Shown: positions 61,255 through 64,000 of the stretch, piece after piece
How positions within the stretch are numbered: position 1 is the stretch's first letter
Layout: each line of letters begins with the position of its first letter
Source of the DNA: Chitinophagales bacterium
GTDB taxonomy: Bacteria; Bacteroidota; Bacteroidia; Chitinophagales; CAIOSU01
Assembly: GCA_026003335.1 (NCBI GenBank)
Contig: BPHB01000001.1
Span: forward strand, 124,001-188,000
DNA: 64,000 nt
Direction: 5' to 3'
Notes under the pieces: model-generated
What the model saw: the letters and a program-made list of their open reading frames with translations, nothing else
Database searches by the model: none
What the model was told of the DNA's origin: nothing
Made by a program: the position numbers and the translations under genes

Positions 61255-61286
61255 TTTGACTTTTACACGATTCCGTATTACATTCT
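61255..61286 (+). promoter_or_regulatory. Possible promoter of cas1-cas2
   Basis: TTTG (61255-61258) and TACATTCT (61279-61286) are 20 bases apart in the 147-base cas9-cas1 gap. The -7 box matches TAnnTTTG at four of six fixed positions. If used, cas1 and cas2 would be expressed separately from cas9. Confidence 0.45.
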
Positions 61287-61335
61287 TTTACAGTTAATCA
61301 GCTTAACCCATCAACCTTTAGCCGGTTAACCAAAT

Positions 61336-62256
61336 ATGCTCAAGCGTACCCTGGTCATTAGCAGCCCGCACCATCTCAGCGTGCGCAACAAACAACTGAT
61401 GCTTGACAACAAAGACACGGGCGAGCAGAATCAGGCGCCCATTGAAGATCTTGGTTGCCTCCTCCTTGACCAGCAAGGCATCACCCTCACACAGGCAGCC
61501 ATTTCGGAGCTCACCCTTCATAACGTATCAGTAATATTTTGCGATGAAAAGCATCTGCCAGTGTCCATGCTGCTGCCGCTGGAGGGGCATTACCTGCCCA
61601 ACCAGCGATTAAGGCAGCAACTGGATGCCGGTGAGCCGCTGCGCAAACAGCTCTGGCAGCAAACCGTGAAAGCCAAGCTGCGCAACCAGGCTGCCCTGCT
61701 GGACAGCATCGGCAAAAGTGGCGAACCGCTCAGAAGATGGGCAACACGCGTGCGTAGCGGTGATACCACCAACGTGGAAGGCTTGGCCGCCCGCTACTAC
61801 TGGCGCAACCTCTTTGGCGAGGCCTTCAAACGCGACCGCTATGGCGAACCGCCTAATCAGCTGCTCAACTACGGCTATGCTATCCTGCGTGCAGCGGCCG
61901 CCCGCTCGTTGGTTGCTTCCGGCCTACTCCCCACCCTCGGCATCCATCACCATAATAAATACAATGCCTTTTGCCTGGCTGATGATATCATGGAGCCATT
62001 TAGACCATTTGTTGACCGGGTGGTATGGGAGCGTATCCGGCAGGGCGCTGCTGGGGATATCACCCGCGAAGATAAAACGGCTTTGCTGGAAGTGCTCAAT
62101 ACAGACGTGTGGTGGGGAAAGGAGAGAAGCCTCCTGGCAACTGCCCTGGGCACGGTAAGCGCCCATCTTGCCGCTTGCTTTGAAGGAACCCGGCAAAGCC
62201 TGAAATATCCCGAAATGAAGGTGATGAAGGAAAACGGACAGGTACTGCGGAGATAA
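61336..62256 (+). CDS. cas1: CRISPR-associated integrase Cas1 (type II)
   Basis: A 306-residue Cas1, the integrase subunit that with Cas2 inserts new spacers. The catalytic metal ligands are Glu148 in NVEGLAARYYW, the His in GIHHHNKYNAF (residues 204-206), and the Asp/Glu of ADDIMEPFRP (about 216-220). The N-terminal beta domain begins TLVISSPHHLSVRNKQLML. Base composition is clearly richer in G+C than cas9 next to it: sampled 60-base blocks hold 33-37 G/C here against 20-24 in cas9. It starts 147 bases after cas9 and 29 bases before cas2. Confidence 0.95.
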   Translation: MLKRTLVISSPHHLSVRNKQLMLDNKDTGEQNQAPIEDLGCLLLDQQGITLTQAAISELTLHNVSVIFCDEKHLPVSMLLPLEGHYLPNQRLRQQLDAGEPLRKQLWQQTVKAKLRNQAALLDSIGKSGEPLRRWATRVRSGDTTNVEGLAARYYWRNLFGEAFKRDRYGEPPNQLLNYGYAILRAAAARSLVASGLLPTLGIHHHNKYNAFCLADDIMEPFRPFVDRVVWERIRQGAAGDITREDKTALLEVLNTDVWWGKERSLLATALGTVSAHLAACFEGTRQSLKYPEMKVMKENGQVLRR

Positions 62257-62285
62257 ATATACGCACATGTAAGGAAGGTAAACAC

Positions 62286-62633
62286 ATGGTAAAAAATCAT
62301 TTCTCGCGCCTTAGTGCCTATCGCGTTATGTGGCTCTTTGTGATTTTTGATTTACCCACTGAAACCAAAGCCGACCGCAAAGCCTATGCGGAATTCCGGA
62401 AAAAACTTCAGCGTCAGGGTTTTACCATGATGCAGTATTCCGTTTATATTCGCCATTGTGCCGGCAGCGAAGCTGCGGAAACATACATCAAAAAAGTAAA
62501 AAGCTTTATTCCGGCTAAAGGGCATGTAAGCATTGTACAGATTACAGACAGGCAATTTGGCAATATCGTGAATTTCTGGGGGAGCCAACCAGCACCCCTC
62601 CCCAAGGCACCTAAGCAACTGGAATTTTTTTAG
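62286..62633 (+). CDS. cas2: CRISPR-associated protein Cas2 (type II)
   Basis: A 115-residue Cas2, which forms the Cas1-Cas2 adaptation complex. The ferredoxin-like core has MWLFVIFDLPTETKADRKAY (residues 15-34) with the conserved FDLP, QGFTMMQYSVYIRHCAGSE and GHVSIVQITDRQFGNIV. An internal ATG at residue 15 is a possible alternative start, but the upstream part (SRLSAYRVM) is typical of this Cas2 group and I keep the first ATG. Its stop is 112 bases before the array. Confidence 0.94.
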   Translation: MVKNHFSRLSAYRVMWLFVIFDLPTETKADRKAYAEFRKKLQRQGFTMMQYSVYIRHCAGSEAAETYIKKVKSFIPAKGHVSIVQITDRQFGNIVNFWGSQPAPLPKAPKQLEFF

Positions 62634-62652
62634 TTAGGCAATTAAAAATACA

Positions 62653-62695
62653 GAAAATGCCCCCCAACGTACCTGCCGGGGAGCATTTTCTTTTT
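62653..62695. terminator. Terminator-like hairpin between cas2 and the array
   Basis: A stem of GAAAATGC and four C pairs with GGGG and GCATTTTC, with a single C-A mismatch, and T5 follows on the plus strand. On the minus strand the flank is also T-rich. It can end the cas operon and could also stop the opposing crRNA precursor transcript. Confidence 0.75.
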
Positions 62696-62745
62696 ACCGA
62701 TATCCCTTTTAACCGATTGAAAATCAAAAGCTAGTTAGTGCCTAG

Positions 62746-64000
62746 AATATCGGTTATCCATCTTTGTCTTCAAACCACAACACGTCCTCACCGCCGGCGC
62801 TATGCAAATATCGGTTATCCATCTTTGTCTTCAAACCACAACTTGCATGCATCGAGACCTTGTCTGTAATATCGGTTATCCATCTTTGTCTTCAAACCAC
62901 AACGACGCAAGCATGACTGTTAATATTAGTAGAATATCGGTTATCCATCTTTGTCTTCAAACCACAACTATTGCCCTGAACAATTGGATTCAAACAAAAA
63001 TATCGGTTATCCATCTTTGTCTTCAAACCACAACTATCCGTGTGGTACATGTCCCACTGCTTTGAATATCGGTTATCCATCTTTGTCTTCAAACCACAAC
63101 TCTGGAACACCGCAAGCCTTATCTTATCAGAATATCGGTTATCCATCTTTGTCTTCAAACCACAACAAAGCGAAGATAGCGATTACCTAAAGCAGAATAT
63201 CGGTTATCCATCTTTGTCTTCAAACCACAACTCGGGAGTAAAATAATAATCAATCTTTTGCAATATCGGTTATCCATCTTTGTCTTCAAACCACAACCCT
63301 GTTAGTAAACGCATCAATCGCAGGTTGAAATATCGGTTATCCATCTTTGTCTTCAAACCACAACCTATCCAATAGGATTAACGCTTACACCAACAATATC
63401 GGTTATCCATCTTTGTCTTCAAACCACAACGATAATTGGGAAGAGATGAAAGAATTTTTTAATATCGGTTATCCATCTTTGTCTTCAAACCACAACCGTT
63501 ATAAATCTTTTTTGCTAACGTGAGCGAATATCGGTTATCCATCTTTGTCTTCAAACCACAACTGCAGAAAAAGTTCTACGCGATACCGGCTGAATATCGG
63601 TTATCCATCTTTGTCTTCAAACCACAACTAAGGGGATATGCCGCCGCTCTCCTGCCAGAATATCGGTTATCCATCTTTGTCTTCAAACCACAACACCCGG
63701 CGTGAAGCCCTGACCGCACAGGAAAATATCGGTTATCCATCTTTGTCTTCAAACCACAACAGGATGCTGGCATTGGTGGAACTGTTGTGGAATATCGGTT
63801 ATCCATCTTTGTCTTCAAACCACAACACCGTGTGTGCACCGGCGCTGACACGATTGAATATCGGTTATCCATCTTTGTCTTCAAACCACAACTGTGATAA
63901 GATTTTCGAGTTCAGAGATGGTAATATCGGTTATCCATCTTTGTCTTCAAACCACAACCGCCCGATGCTATCGCTACGCCAATACTCAAATATCGGTTAT
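62746..64000 (-). CRISPR. Type II-C CRISPR array, truncated by the window edge
   Basis: Nineteen full 36-base repeats and a twentieth partial one (63989-64000), with 19 spacers. In plus-strand sense the repeat starts AATATCGG and ends CCACAAC; in crRNA sense it starts GTTGTGG and ends CGATATT. All 19 full repeats are identical. Spacers are mostly 30 bases; two are 29, one is 31, and the two next to cas2 (62782-62806 and 62843-62867) are only 25. Complementarity with the tracrRNA shows that the minus strand is the crRNA strand, so the array is read toward cas2, the leader is beyond 64000, and the cas2 end holds the oldest spacers. No spacer was seen to match the solitary repeat's host gene. 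Confidence 0.99.

Noticed and set aside
61947-62300. Minus-strand frames over cas1
   Set aside because: They arise from the high G+C of cas1 and lie opposite conserved catalytic motifs.
62634-62745. A csn2 or cas4 gene near the array
   Set aside because: The gap is only 112 bases and holds a hairpin; their absence supports subtype II-C.
62802-63884. Several open frames on both strands within the array, reading a repeated peptide (such as CGLKTKMDNRY)
   Set aside because: They are translations of the CRISPR repeats; the repeat-spacer unit is mostly 66 bases, a multiple of three, so frames stay open by chance.

Overview
The window is a chromosomal segment of a Bacteroidota bacterium, of the Chitinophagales/Saprospirales/Sphingobacteriales sort; I cannot place it lower. 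The evidence is two secreted proteins with type IX secretion sorting domains, many families typical of the phylum (DUF2851, DUF2911, DUF1573, DUF4783, AtuA-type DUF1446, Rv1355c-type), promoter-like TAnnTTTG boxes with an upstream TTTG/TTG, and a type II-C CRISPR system with a very long Cas9. Most of the window is ordinary core genome. No insertion sequence, prophage or rRNA operon was seen.

Layout. 1-13.6 kb is mostly plus strand: a DUF2851 fragment, PspC, a Kazal/PKD secreted protein, a two-gene AtuA pair, an M20 dipeptidase, nadC, a lipid kinase, mnmA, a lipoprotein, a T9SS-exported subtilase and a polytopic membrane protein. 13.6-15.0 kb is a broken phage-tail-collar-type surface gene. 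15-31 kb is housekeeping and envelope: kdsB, an aldonolactone oxidase, a 2-Cys peroxiredoxin, prfC, DUF1573, tRNA-Ser, a TPR membrane protein, OM barrel candidates, a 2OG-Fe(II) oxygenase and DUF2911. 31-37.5 kb holds a PIG-L deacetylase/46-aa membrane peptide/sodium symporter operon and an aldehyde dehydrogenase. 37.6-45.2 kb is a signalling block: a response regulator, then an operon of Rv1355c-type E1/nitroreductase fusion, GNAT-like protein, 7TMR-DISM kinase, receiver-kinase hybrid and receiver. 45.2-56.4 kb has three tRNAs, a 1232-aa sensor kinase, mazG, yqgE, an OmpA/PD40 protein, queE, folD and lepA.

56.5-64.0 kb is a complete type II-C CRISPR-Cas locus apart from the array's far end. 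A tracrRNA on the minus strand diverges from cas9 (1500 aa, all RuvC and HNH residues present). cas1 and cas2 follow, then an array of 36-bp repeats that runs off the right edge: 19 full repeats plus a 12-base partial one, and 19 spacers. Complementarity to the tracrRNA shows that the array is transcribed on the minus strand, toward cas2, so its leader lies beyond base 64000. A two-way terminator-like hairpin separates cas2 from the array.

The main observation is a solitary CRISPR repeat at 13706-13741, about 49 kb from the array and 35/36 identical to the array repeat. It sits inside the tail-collar pseudogene. Deleting exactly 37 bp (the repeat plus one base) rejoins the reading frame cleanly into a sensible C-terminus, so it looks like a precise insertion of a repeat unit into an older gene. 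It lies in crRNA sense with respect to that gene and keeps its Watson-Crick pairing to the tracrRNA, so a transcript of the pseudogene could in principle yield a guide-like RNA. That last step is inference.
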